From Chenopodium formosanum (taxonomy: Eukaryota > Streptophyta > Magnoliopsida > Caryophyllales > Amaranthaceae): a DNA stretch of 64,000 nucleotides. The stretch covers positions 852,501-916,500 of the forward strand of contig CM044860.1 in the NCBI GenBank assembly GCA_024500155.1, written 5' to 3'. Numbering within the stretch: position 1 is the stretch's first letter; each line of letters starts with the position of its first letter. Below are positions 46,470 through 59,100 of the stretch, one piece after another. A program made the position numbers and the translations under genes. The notes below the pieces were generated by a model. It saw nothing but the letters and a program-made list of their open reading frames with translations. It was not told where the DNA came from and made no database searches.

Positions 46470-48446
46470 TTAATCGACCTCCTCAATCTTAGGCCCAGCA
46501 CCACCACTACCTCCACCCATACCGCCTGAAGCACCACCACCTGGCATGTCACCACCCATATCCATCCCTGCACCAGCAGCACCACCACCATACATTTTTG
46601 CGATAATAGGATTACACAAATCCTCTAACTCCTTCTGTTTATCCTCAAACTCCTCTACTTCAGCCAACTGATTCTTATCCAACCACTCAATTGCCTCATC
46701 AACAGCCTTCTCAATCCTCTGCTTATCCGAAGCATCCAACTTCCCTCCAATTTTATCATCCTTAATAGTGTTCCTCATGTTGTATGCATAGTTCTCGAGG
46801 GAGTTCTTAGCATCCACCTTTTTCTTCACAGCCTCATCTTCGGCCTTGTACTGCTCTGCTTCCTTCACCATTCGTTCAATCTCTTCCTTGCTCAACCTCC
46901 CCTTATCATTAGTGATGGTAATCTTGTTTTTCACCCCTGCAGTCTTATCCTCTGCAGAAACATTCAGGATACCATTTGCATCAATGTCGAAGCAAACATT
47001 AATCTGAGGGACTCCCCTAGGGGCCGGAGGGATCCCTTTAAGCTCAAAGGTACCCAACAAGTTGTTGTCCTTGGTCATAGGACGCTCTCCTTCGTACACC
47101 TTGATCAGCACACTTGGCTGATTATCAGAATAAGTAGAGAAAATCTGCTCCTTCTTCGTTGGAATTGTTGTATTCCTTGGAATGAGCACAGTCATCACAC
47201 CTCCTGCTGTTTCAATTCCTAGAGACAACGGGGTAACATCAAGCAAGAGCAGTTCCTGAACCTTCTGATCACCTTCACCTGACAGAATAGCAGCCTGCAC
47301 AGCAGCTCCATACGCGACTGCCTCATCCGGGTTAATGCTCTTACAGAGCTCTTTCCCGTTAAAGAAGTCTTGCAGAAGCTGCTGTACCTTAGGAATCCTC
47401 GTGGACCCTCCTACCAAAACAACATCATCCACTTTAGACTTGTCAATCTTTGCATCCCTTAAACACTTCTCCACAGGATCCATACACTTCCTGAACATAT
47501 CCATACACAGCTCCTCAAACCTTGCCCTCGTGATGGTAGAATAGAAATCAATCCCTTCATACAAGGAATCAATCTCAATCGTCGTCTGAGTAGTCGACGA
47601 GAGAGTCCTCTTTGCTCTCTCACAGGCAGTCCTCAACCTCCTCAACGCCCGAGCATTTCCAGAAATATCCTTCTTGTGTTTCCTCTTAAAATCAGCAACA
47701 AAATGATTCACCAATCTATTATCAAAATCTTCACCTCCGAGATGGGTATCACCTGCAGTGGCCTTCACTTCAAAGACCCCTTCCTCAATTGTAAGAAGGG
47801 ACACATCAAAGGTCCCGCCACCAAGGTCGAAAATGAGGACGTTCTTCTCCCCTGTCCTCGACGCCTTCTTATCCAAACCATAAGCAATGGCAGCCGCAGT
47901 AGGCTCATTGATGATCCTCATGACATTCATCCCGGAAATCGACCCGGCATCCTTTGTAGCCTGCCTCTGAGAGTCATTAAAATACGCAGGGACAGTAATA
48001 ACAGAATTTTTAACAGTCTGCCCCAAATAAGCCTCAGCAACTTCCTTCATCTTTGTCAGAACCATAGAAGAAATCTCTTCAGGGGCGAACTGTTTTTCTT
48101 CCCCCTTATAGTTGACAACAATCATAGGCTTGTCAGCTGGTCCAGCAACAACCTTAAAAGGCCAGTGCTTCATGTCGGCCTGAACAGTAGCATCAGAGAA
48201 ACGTCGACCAATAAGACGCTTAGCGTCAAAGACAGTATTCTGAGGGTTCATGGCAACCTGATTCTTAGCAGCGTCACCAATGAGCCGCTCAGTGTCGGTA
48301 AAGGCGACATACGAGGGGGTGGTACGGTTGCCTTGATCATTGGGAATGATCTCGACTCGATCATTTTGCCACACACCCACACAACTGTAGGTTGTACCGA
48401 GGTCGATACCAATAGCTTTACCTTCAGCTTTCGCGCCGGCTGACAT
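46470..48446 (-). CDS. HSP70: Cytosolic heat shock protein 70 (intronless)
   Basis: One uninterrupted frame of 658 residues, the usual length for a cytosolic plant Hsp70. The ATPase domain has IGIDLGTTYSCVGVW near residue 12, NEPTAAAIAYG, IFDLGGGTFDVSLL and VLVGGSTRIPKVQ. The substrate-binding domain has DVTPLSLGIETAGGVMT and LLGTFELKGIPPAPRG. The lid ends in a Gly/Met-rich stretch and the terminal EEVD that docks TPR co-chaperones, which places the protein in the cytosol or nucleus. It binds unfolded segments of proteins in an ATP-driven cycle with J-domain partners. Absence of the intron found in many constitutive Hsc70 genes suggests a heat-inducible member, but that is inference. The antisense frame of 255 codons is a shadow. 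Confidence 0.98.
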   Translation of the reverse strand: MSAGAKAEGKAIGIDLGTTYSCVGVWQNDRVEIIPNDQGNRTTPSYVAFTDTERLIGDAAKNQVAMNPQNTVFDAKRLIGRRFSDATVQADMKHWPFKVVAGPADKPMIVVNYKGEEKQFAPEEISSMVLTKMKEVAEAYLGQTVKNSVITVPAYFNDSQRQATKDAGSISGMNVMRIINEPTAAAIAYGLDKKASRTGEKNVLIFDLGGGTFDVSLLTIEEGVFEVKATAGDTHLGGEDFDNRLVNHFVADFKRKHKKDISGNARALRRLRTACERAKRTLSSTTQTTIEIDSLYEGIDFYSTITRARFEELCMDMFRKCMDPVEKCLRDAKIDKSKVDDVVLVGGSTRIPKVQQLLQDFFNGKELCKSINPDEAVAYGAAVQAAILSGEGDQKVQELLLLDVTPLSLGIETAGGVMTVLIPRNTTIPTKKEQIFSTYSDNQPSVLIKVYEGERPMTKDNNLLGTFELKGIPPAPRGVPQINVCFDIDANGILNVSAEDKTAGVKNKITITNDKGRLSKEEIERMVKEAEQYKAEDEAVKKKVDAKNSLENYAYNMRNTIKDDKIGGKLDASDKQRIEKAVDEAIEWLDKNQLAEVEEFEDKQKELEDLCNPIIAKMYGGGAAGAGMDMGGDMPGGGASGGMGGGSGGAGPKIEEVD

Positions 48447-48591
48447 GATGATAATATGAATGCAAAGAAAATAATCAAGAAAACAGAGCTTGTGTTGTTT
48501 TTGTTGTAAGTGAAGAGAGGGTTATTGAAGATCTTGTTGTTTGATTGTGTGTGTTTTTTGCGTTGATTGAATGAATTGAAAGAGTTATGAG

Positions 48592-48594
<3 letters not shown>

Positions 48595-48624
<30 letters not shown>
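48595..48624 (-). promoter_or_regulatory. (TA)n tract in position of the HSP70 TATA box
   Basis: Fifteen TA repeats lie about 150-180 bp upstream of the HSP70 ATG. They are the only TATA-like sequence nearby, so the microsatellite may itself serve as the TATA element. Tract length would then be a source of expression variation; this is inference. Confidence 0.5.
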
Positions 48625-48625
<1 letters not shown>

Positions 48626-48753
48626 TTCAAGGAAAGAGATGGAAATAAATGGCGGTAAAAGTGAAGGATCGAGAGAAAGGTAGAAATATGTGGAGTTGGA
48701 AAGGAAGAGAAGAATATGGGATTGTCGAGAACTGTTACAATTAAAAGGGGCGG

Positions 48754-48771
48754 GAGTTTTCTGGGACTCTC
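48754..48771 (-). promoter_or_regulatory. Degenerate heat shock element candidate
   Basis: GAG-tt-TTC-tg-GGA-ct-CTC shows four alternating modules at the exact 5-bp spacing of an HSE, but only one module is perfect. It sits about 130 bp beyond the (TA)n tract. It supports a heat-inducible gene weakly. Confidence 0.3.
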
Positions 48772-48955
48772 TTGTTTTTTCTACCAACCTTTTTTTTCAC
48801 ACCCCTTTTTTTTTTGTCACTTTTTTTTCATACACCTGAAAAAAGGGTGAATTTAATAAGATTTTTTGACGTAAGGTTATTGTGGATATGGGCTCACATG
48901 TATTTACAGGTACTGGATTATAAGTACAAATAAGATTTGTTGGATTAATCGATCT

Positions 48956-48990
<35 letters not shown>

Positions 48991-50014
48991 AAAGAATTAT
49001 TCGGCCAGTTTTGGTTTTAATAGAATAAGGCTTTCTCCTTACCTGTTAAAATAAATGTTATTCACCTTTTAAAAAAAAGTTACTCAGTACTAAAAAAAAA
49101 ATGATTTTAATTTAATGAAGCAAAACTCGGCGTGATTAATCCCTTTTTTTCAAAATTAAATGTTTATACAATTTTTAGATCAATTTATAAAATTATCTTC
49201 TGATATGCATAGTCTAAGGTTTAAAAATTAACGTTATATGTTTAGAAATCAATCCATTTTTAGGATTTGACATCATAGATTAGATGCATCCCGGAGAGAC
49301 AGAAGGTCACTTGAAATTATATACGTCTAGTAGTTGGCCACCCTAGGTCACCTAATGGGCCAAGGTGGCCTTGATTCAATGATAGAGGCGTGTTTGTACC
49401 TAGCTAAAATGATAGTTACGAGGACAAATGGATGATTCCAACCACCAAATTAGCTTCACGGGGTTTATAAGCTTCATGGGAAGCACCTCAACTTACTATT
49501 TTTCCGAGTTCAAAAAATTCAAAAATTTAATAAAATTGAAGGCAATAATTCACGATTTTGAATCAATTTCAAAAAATTTTTGCAAAACGAAACTGAATGT
49601 GGAGGGTGTCTCCCTAGGTCATTAAAGTTGGTTTAGAACCACAAAATGCTTACCAATAGGTCTCTAAACTCTCAAAAATGAATTTGGATCAATATCAATG
49701 ATAACTCTAAAGTCTAAAATACATAGCATTACTATATTAGTATTATTGGGGTTGGGGGTGAGGGTTGGCCGGATTGGTCACTCAACACAACCAATATCAT
49801 ATTCATAACATCCATTGTGCTGGATTATAATACAATGCTTGCAAGAACTACATGCATTAAACATTACTTCCATACTATTACTATAACTTCTACATGTCTA
49901 TCAGTAGAAAACTTTATTTATGGGTAACAAACACTGTACATTGGTGTTAATAAGTATACAAACACCAGTGTAGACTGTATTTAAGCCCATGTAGGTAACA
50001 CAGAAGTGACAGCA
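48772..50014. other. Intergenic DNA
   Basis: A T-run of about 30 at 48957-48988 and several smaller poly-T or poly-A runs. No gene or transposon with clear ends was found. The 3' UTR of the inhibitor gene probably begins at the right end. Confidence 0.45.
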
Positions 50015-52087
50015 TCAAACCATCATATTATTTCCCGCCCCACCACCACTGACAGGATGAAGCTGAACAGTTTTGCTGACCACAACCTGAAGTACTCCGG
50101 GTTGCTCTGTTAACAGAAAATTTTAAGTCAAAAAACTATTGACAAAAAGTTAATTTATCTCTGTTTGAACCTCAAAGTTACAGAATAAGTTCACATTTTT
50201 TTTTGCCAGGTCATATAAAAGGTGACTGGTTCGAAGTAGATGCACAAAATTACACCATTCCCATATATTTAAAGAAAAAGAAAACAGATCATTTTCAAGG
50301 CATTCAGCAAGGATATTACAATAATGGCAAACACTGAACACAAACCATGGTTGTGCTGCTTTTGCAAATTTGCCCTAGAAAAACGAGGGGCAAGAAGACT
50401 CACTAAATATGATCACCACAAAAAATTAGGAGCACAACACATGGATGCTTTACTGAAGTCTGAAGCTCTCAACCATAATACGCTAACTCGAAAAGGATCA
50501 ACAGTAGCAGTGAAAACAAAACAGACCTAAATGTGAAAATATTTGGCTTATGACACATACTACCCTCTTCCTCACTTGACACATACTACCCCACAGATAC
50601 TTGGGTTGTTTTTGGTATGAATGGAGGGAATGGAATGAGAGAAGGATTTGGTATTAAAAAGGAATAAATTCTAATCAAAGAGGGAGGAGGGTAACATGAT
50701 GTATTACCATTAAGTTGAGGAAGGTAAAAGACGGGTGAAATCAATTTCCCAAAAGTTAAGGGATATTTTTGTCATATCCTTCAAACTAAACAACCTATAA
50801 CAGAAATACTTTTCATAATCAACCCTATAAATATTCATACCAAACATGCTCTACACTTTATCAAATATAGCAAGTCAAAACCATCATCACAAGCACAAGT
50901 AGTATATCTGTAATCACCCTAATTCTCAAGTACAAATCATACCAAATCTATATTATAATTTTTTAAAAATGTTTGATAAATGGCACAAATACCATCTTCA
51001 AAACTCTATCATCACTAATCACACTATTGATCAAGAAACAGAGCGAAAAACCATACTTTCAAGCTGTGAAACTTGCTCAGGAGTCAGCTTGGCCGAGAAT
51101 CCAGTAGCTGCGCTCTTGTAAACATAAATCAAGGATTCCTTGGCTGCTTCTTCACTGAAGAAATAAGGGATATGCATTAAAGATTAAAAGAAACTCAAAA
51201 AGTTCAACATCAACAGCAAGTAAGAAATCTAAGAATACATTTGCAGCTGAATTTCCCATTTAATCCACTTTCTTCTGCCTAACTTAATAAGACCAGAAAA
51301 ATTCACAGCTCAAAAATCCTTATGACTCACATTATTCTTAAGTGAGTGTAGTTACATTCAAATTCAAATTCAAAGCAAACATCTTGAAAACAAATTTGCT
51401 GCATCAGATGAAAAGATTACATTTTTCTAGGAAGCTTAATCGTGGACAGATCAATCGATCATCAAACAGACAACATCCATAAAAATAGCTCAAAAAAACA
51501 ACTTTTCCCTAATTAATTGTCTCAAAAACATTCACCAACAAACTTCAATTCTTAAGAAATAATCCAGCAGATACAACCTAATAAATTCTTAAAAAATTCT
51601 GCCATTGCACAATTACCATTAGCAAGCACAAAAATCATCATTTACAAATCAATTTCATTTCGCAATTGCCACACCCACACAATAACATAAAAAAGAAACC
51701 AAGTACCCAAGAGTCATCAAATCCATTCTACTTCAATCCAAAAAATCAAACCCTAGAAATCTGGTATTGCAATCATAACAAGCAAATCCCAATTACAAAT
51801 CAACAAAAAGAAGCCAAAAAAAGAACAAATTACAGAAATCAATGATGATTTGAAATAATCAAGAAGAAGTGAAACCTGCCAACAACAGAAGAAAGGGTGC
51901 GAAGATGGGAGGATTCATGATCAGCGCCATCAGAAGGCTGTTCAGTGTAAACGATGTAAACATCGGCAGGAGCAGATGATGAAGGTGGAGCAGTTTCAGC
52001 CATTGATGATTTTTTCTGGAGAATTGAATTTGTGAACGTTATTAGGAAGAGCAGAATTATGGTGGAAAGATTATTGCGCATTTTCAT
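50015..52087 (-). CDS. Subtilisin propeptide-like inhibitor (Inhibitor_I9 domain)
   Basis: Exons 52087-51876, 51154-51057 and 50106-50015 join in frame to 133 residues. Residues 1 to about 24 (MKMRNNLSTIILLFLITFTN) look like a signal peptide. Then come an Ala/Ser/Pro linker and a stand-alone I9 fold: VYIVYTEQP, HLRTLSSVVGSEEAAKESLI, YKSAATGFSAKLTPEQVSQL and QPGVLQVV. There is no protease domain, unlike subtilases that carry this domain as a propeptide. The Arabidopsis relative I recall is SPI-1 (At1g71950), a stable inhibitor of subtilases. A second in-frame ATG at residue 29 (MAETAPP) would give a cytosolic form without the signal. Intron 2 contains a small element-like inverted repeat (50602-50850). 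Confidence 0.88.
50602..50850. mobile_element. Possible MITE in intron 2 of the inhibitor gene
   Basis: 'tgtttttggtatgaat' on the left and the reverse complement of 'attcataccaaacatg' on the right form inverted ends about 240 bp apart. There is no coding capacity, and the outer borders and target duplication are not clear. Confidence 0.45.
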
Positions 52088-53123
52088 CTTCTATTTATAT
52101 AGGAAGGACTTCTTGTGTGTGCGCGTTTCCTATGGTTTCGTATTAGCACACATTTTTCAGAGAACAGAATTTCTATTTTGATGAAATGATTTGTGTATTT
52201 GGATAAACTTAATAAATTGGTAACTTAATTAAAAGGTTTATGATCTTTCTTCCTCCAATGTGCTCACCACCGCTCTAGTAGACTTTGGACATTTGTTTCA
52301 ACTGATTGAGTCGAAAAATGTTACAACGTGATTTAAAAACGACACGCTTAGTTTAAATACGACACAGTTAGTTTAGATTATACAAGTACATTAAAAATCA
52401 AGTTTACGTATGAGTTGGGCTTGATTTCTTAGAACAAAAAATAAAGAAAATTAATTTGAATTGTATTAGAAATATTCAAGCATGTGATGCTATAATAGGG
52501 TATTGTTTGTAACCATGAGATGCTATAAAAATGAAAGGATCATTAAGTTTATGCAACATCCCAAAAAAAAAAAAAAAAAAAAAAAGAAAAAGAACAAGAA
52601 AAAAAGTGGAAAACTCAATGCCAAATCATTTGCAGCACTAGCTAACGAAGTTCCTTGAACACATCAATTCATTTATACAAAGTAACCAGTTGAAGCCATA
52701 TCTCCAACGTTCAAACTATATAACTATCTACAGCGCAAGAAAACTAGAGTGTGACTATTCCTTACCAACTTGGGTTACTATACTGTTTCTGACTTACTGT
52801 GGGAGCTATTATACATACAGTATAGGATTCACTAACACCGTTACATCATGTGATATTTGGAAACCTTTGCACAATTATATACACAGGTGCAAGCCTTCCA
52901 GCGCACCAGAGTAATATATTTATATAGATACAAATAGCTGAACCAAAGGTGGTGCAATGGTAATTATGTCTGCATCTAGTTGAGCTACGCGTATTGGATG
53001 CTGTTTTTAGGACACAAGAGCAGCCACAACCACTAGTTACCAGACAGTATTATGCAGCACTGCACACAAATAAGATGCCAAAATCATGCCGTACTTTCAG
53101 TCTGGGATGTTAGTCACTGCCAG
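52088..53123. other. Intergenic DNA, inhibitor promoter and EDRF1 3' flank
   Basis: 52088-52300 is the upstream side of the inhibitor gene. A poly-A run lies at 52561-52584. 'aacgacacgcttagttta' and 'acgacacagttagttta' repeat near 52340-52370. No gene was recognised. Confidence 0.45.
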
Positions 53124-56100
53124 TTAGTTAGTTTGATCATCCTGTACAGTGATACCAGCCCATAAATTGTTCATAGATTGCAACTGGTGGAAATCTTGGG
53201 ATATGAGGGACATCTTATAAAGCTCTTTCAATTTCTCAGAATCTCCAAACCTCTTTGATGATGGAGTTGGTGCCTGTGAAGCAACAGCCGTTTTGTTTGG
53301 ACCTGCTGATAGAGAAGAGGCCAACATCTTCTTCAATAGCATCTGCAATTGCCTCCAGAATTTAGCAAAGATATCTGACTTGTCACTAGAGGAGGAATCT
53401 GAATGCACTTTCGCTGAGACGTAACGTCCTTCAAGCAGGCAAGTCAAGGCAGTTTCTAGCATCTGCACAATTAACAGATAGTTAGCAACGTCAAACTTCA
53501 CAGTAGAATATAGCTAAGTCAACAAGCATTCAGTAACGACAGCCTTGTGTGACATGTCTAGACTTGTTACATAAGATATATACCCTGGATCCGCAACTTT
53601 CTAGAAAACTTAATTCAATACCCATAGGCCATTCTTAACCATCATCATGTGTATCACTCGATGGAATAATAAAAAAGAACACCTTACCACAGAACTCAGA
53701 AAAGGCCCATCCAATCCTCTTTCCCTAGTGGTTTACTAATGAACTCTTATTTTCTCACTTCTCTAAATCCATCTCAATAGCCAAAATAAATCCACCCAAA
53801 TTTTTCCTACAGGCATACACCCTATATGAGGTGTTGGGTAGGGATAAGATCATAATACTATTACATGACCATACCATTAAACAGATACTAATACAATTCC
53901 AACTCCAGCTTTTTCAGTTTGTGGGTGAGGATAACCATAACTAGTGAGATTGGAACTTCTGCCTAAATATGTGTAGAAAAAGATTTGAACATCTTAGCAA
54001 GGAAACGTACCACATATGAGTTATAAACACTATGGAGATTTGATAATAGAGCGGCTCTCTCAATTAATATGGTTAGATACATGGTAGGATGTCTATTTGC
54101 ACTGTAGTATTCAACAGCCTTCTGCCAGTTCCTCTCAGCTAAGGAGAGATACTGCTTTACCCTTTGAAGAATGCCATTTTCATTTTTTGATTGATTGCTG
54201 CTTCTGTGGCTTAAATTTGAAAACTTCAAGCAACTATCCCTCTGATAACAAGCTAGCTGGAAATACGCATATGCAGCTTCCTGTTTTCGTACATCACCCA
54301 ATAACTCATAAATGGACAACGCTTCTCTAATGGCATCATTGGCTGAAATCTGATTCTTCTTCTGTCCTTTCTTTGTCCTTTTGTCACTAAGACCTTGAGA
54401 CCCCATCGGTTTGTCTTCCAGAGCTCCATTTATATGAACATTGGCTACTGTATCTTCCCTAGCCAATAACATGCCAAGCCTTAAATAAGTATGAGCAAAC
54501 TGAGTATAGACTTCAGTTCTCAGGTTATTTAACAAATCATCTGCCTCGACACTGTTGTTGCTTAGTTCCGACTTTGCAGCTCCATAAAACCTAAGTGACT
54601 TCCCATATTCCACTTTAGCAGCTTCCAAGGCTTGCACGTATGCATCACGGAGAATTGATTTTGATTTAAAATACTCCATCTTTGATACCATTTCCTCAGC
54701 CAATGCTCGTTTACCATGACCCAAATTACAGTTAATTAATATAATATTGGTATAATCAGAAACTTCTCTAAATGCATCTATCGCCTTAGCAAAAGCAACT
54801 TCAGCTTTGGCCAGATTCTTTCTTTCAAGCCTGAGTCTTCCAAGTTCATTGCACACCCATCCTATCTTCTTAAGCACAGACTGCAACTCATGCGAAACAT
54901 TAGAAAGCTCAACCAAAGACTTACTAGCTGACTCATAACATATTAATGCCGATGAAAGAATGCTATCCGTATCAGTACTTCCAGGACCTTGCAGGTACTT
55001 AAATATACCACCACTTCTGAATTTAGGGGATACTTCAGATGATGTTTCAATTGAACTGTCAAAAGAAGAGTCAGCATCAGCATTATCTGATGCATCCCCA
55101 GTGCGTTCCATGGTAACAGAACCTATAGTTTCTTCCACATGGTCATCATCCCTGTTGACATTTTTAGTCATGTTATTCTCATCTAAAGTTGAATCACTAT
55201 CCCTTTCGTCCACTGTCCCTACAGAATTTCTTCCCATATCTACTTTACAATGGGGACGGTGATTTTCTGGGTTAGCAGAGAGAGAGGTGCCTGTATTTCT
55301 CAAATGTGATCTCCTACTCTGTCTTTTGCTATGAACAAAAGGGGCAGTGTCTCCACTGCTGCTACTGGCACTTATGCCACTGCTCGCCCTATCATTCTGA
55401 CAGCTGCAGTTTACAAGGGAACATGTGCTGCAATTCTCTACATCCTGACCCAGCTTCTTTTTAAGCCTAATGAGTTCCTTTACAACTTCGGAAGACATTT
55501 TTAATTCCTGAGAAGAATTTGTTTGAGCTGAAGGTGGAGAGGTCTCTTCGCCTTGTAAAGTGAGAAAATCAACATAAATATCCCCAACTAACATCCAAGC
55601 CTTGGCCCAAAAGAGGTAAGTTGAAGAGAAATCCGCAGGATTAATACTGTCATCATAAGAGCTCATGCATGGTTGCCTTTCACCTCTGATAATAGGTCTT
55701 TGCACCTCTCTACTGCTGGGTCTATTCTGCCAGGCTGGACCATTACCCATAGAGGAAATAAATTTCGCATCTTGAAGATATTGAGGCACTGACCCATAAA
55801 CAGAACATGCAACTTCAACTACTTTTAATGTTTGCAGCAATTGTCCATTCTCCCGGTAGGCTTGTCCCAAAGACAAATAAGATTCTCCAAGCAAAAGAAT
55901 TAATTTCCACAGCTTGTGGTCCAGCTTTGATGTTGGGAGCCACTCCCGAATGTCACAAACTTCAATGCAGTCCGTATCCCCACAAGCACAAACAGAAAAA
56001 TTTTCAGATACAGGTGGGGGCCGAGTAGTTTCATCATTAACAAACTCTGATTCAGCGCCTTGCAGTTGCCGTGTCCATCTCAGTGACTTGATAGCTTGAG

Positions 56101-59100
56101 AAACATGATGTACAGCAGCAAGCTTTGAGGAAATTGGATCGGCAATAGTCCGAATTACATTTGCAGGAGTTGAGGTCACAGTGTGCAAGTTGTAGCCTTC
56201 ACTAGCTCTATGATCCTGCAGAAACCCAGAGCTTTTGGCATCCACGAGATCAGATGCACTGAAGCCATAAGATTCCGAAATATTTATATCCTGAATATCA
56301 ATTCCAGAAGCCTCAGAAACTGTATCCTGAGAATTATTAAGCTCACTTTTTGATGACTCCTGGACACTAGATTCTGATATAATACTAACAATATCCAAGG
56401 ATTCTTCTTCTTGATCAGTGACAGTCACCTCCGCTGCGAGGGGGAAAACTTCGGCAGCTAAGTCGATCTCTTCATCATTATTCAAGATAAGCCTTGCAAA
56501 TTGTTCATGTGCAAATGCACGGACAACCTATCAAGAACAAATCATAACTAGCTAAGGAAATATAATTTTTTGAATTAAGAACAATGAAAAGCAACAATCA
56601 ACTTTTTTTTCTCACAGAATAGCAGCAAAAGGATGTGGATTTTACCAGATGGTCAGGTTCATCCAACAGCTCCAAACATTTTCGGACAAACCGAGCACAC
56701 ATGAACCTACTTTCGGGAGCCTGAAACGAGAAGTCAACACAGAAACCCACCAAAGTCATATGAGCAAAGGAAAGTGGAAGTATGAAATAGAAACAAGAAA
56801 AACAGAGTGATGTAGTGTCCTAGAGTTACCATGGAAAGTGCCAGCCTATGAGCGGTACGGTAGAGGAGAGTTCCAAGCGACAATAAAGAGTCAGATCTTC
56901 CTCTCTGGATCAACGATGGCAAAGAGCTCGAGCAACCATCATCAGTATCAGGTGGATGGTTTTGGGGAATGACAGAGAGATCAAAAAGTTGAATCACATC
57001 TTCTCCAGCATTTTTATATAGCTGAGAGAAAATTAGATAGAAAGCAAGAATTAGATAATGAAATAATATAATCAATAAGTAATTTAATGAAGCAAACCAA
57101 AGAGGGAGTGAAGCCAGTCAAAAGAAAGGTGATATGGTACCCAGTAAGCACCAGGATCTTGCTTGCAATTTGCCTGGAGAAACCTCAAAACTGAGAGTCC
57201 ATTTTGCTGAACAACATATGGATGAAATGCTGGTGTGCCATCTTCAGACATGCCCTTCAGAAGAAATATGTCATCCGTTTTCAAAAGTTCGTAACCTTTA
57301 ACTACACCATTTCTATGATAACAGATGGCTAACTCTGGAACACTTGCCATGACATTATCCAACCAAGCTTCAAGCCATGTTAATGGCGTGACCTGACAAT
57401 TGAGTGAAAACACAGAGATAGTAAGAAGTATGACATGAGCATAATGCGGAAGAGAGAAACAAACAGTATGATACACACCTGTCTAGAAACATCCCATAGA
57501 TGCAAGCTCACAGATACATACTTATCATTACTAAATAGGAGCAAATCACTGCCAAGCAGAACACGGAAGTTGTGAAATTGCCAAAACAGGACTCTCAAAA
57601 ACTCATCATTACTACATCTATACTTTTCGGATTCCTGCACTGGGCCTCTGGGTTTCTCACCTATACGAGAAGCCTTTTTTACGGGATCACGTGCCTTGTT
57701 TCTGTTCTTCTTACTTTCCCAATACAATCCATCTTGTTTGGCTTTAGAATAACCAGAATGTCCATCAGTGCCTTCATTATCAGAAATGTTAGGAGTCAAA
57801 AATTCAGAAGATTTGAAGGAGGTACTTGTAGGGTCGAATGGGTCTGGGAGAACAGAAGATTTAGATTGTCCTTCTGCGGTAGTGGAATGAGTGGGTGGGC
57901 AATCACAAGCCTCCATTCGAACTGAATGCTTTGCGAAATTGAGAAAGAGTGATTCATCTGAGCATTTTGGCTGATTTCTCCTTACGAATCTTTCTCCCTC
58001 TTCCACATCAGGCCTGATAAAGATAAAACTATTGAAATCACCGAAACATACTACCAAAAAACCACCATGAGTACACAAAGCAGAGAAATAAAAACTGACC
58101 CTGCATTCAGAATAAGAGTTTGCCCAACACGGTGAACTGCAATTGATAGCCGAGCCTTAGTGTATGGAATCTTAAAAATCTGCTTCAGGATGTCTGCAGG
58201 AGCAATGACATCTATCTCATCACCATACTCCACCAAACCAGATACAGCAAGGGCCTCACCCTTCCTAGCTAAGTTAGATGTAACAGCTCCATCATCCCAG
58301 GATACACCTGCTAAAGTATTAATCATTAAACTAATTAATCATTTGTATGAAAACTCTATCCATAATGAAAACATTTTCCTAAGAAGCATCATATTAACTT
58401 AGAAGTTAGAACAGCAATATTGACATATGACCACCAGAATCACACTATTATACACTACCTTCGTTCCTTAATGTTCTTCGCACTTAGATTTTTAACACAA
58501 TTCACTAATTACACTTTGACTGCTGTCTGTAACTTATATGTATGGAAAATCATATAAATGCGGAGTGTTTCTAGATTCGTCTAAATGTGTACTTTTGGCA
58601 TATCAACTTATTATAATTTTCACAAATACATAATTAGAAAAATTGATGGTTTTGGAAAGCGTGAAAATTACTAAAATACTAAGCACATTAAGGAATGAAG
58701 GTAGTAGCGTTTTTTTAAGGTTTGCATCTAAAGCATGATAGAAACATGCAGCAAGGCTATGGAAAAATGCTCAATGTGAGGTATATAACATCAGGACAGG
58801 ACACAATGTTCACTTAGAAACGAATCATCAGCATTCAGCATCTAAAAACAATGCAATAAAAATATTCTATTCAGTATGAGTTTGAGGAAATATGGCTGCT
58901 ATCCGGAACATTGATACAGCATATCCCACTATCTTATGCACTAGTATACCTCATCTCCAACCTCAGACAATGGAGATCTTTATTCTCTTTATATCATCAA
59001 ACCACATTCCAAATTTAGCAACATGGTTTTCAGAATGTGAGAGAGCTTATTTAGCAAGCAGCTTCTTAGTTTTTTCAGCAGTTTCTCTCAATTTCATATG

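Noticed and set aside
47676..48443. 255-codon open frame on the + strand
   Set aside because: It is exactly antisense to the start of HSP70. Codon-biased genes commonly leave such open antisense frames, and no family features are present.
53963..54010. Open frame continuing past VYNSYV in the EDRF1-like gene
   Set aside because: A good donor (gtg|gtacgt) at 54010 and an in-frame last exon at 53462 show this is intron.
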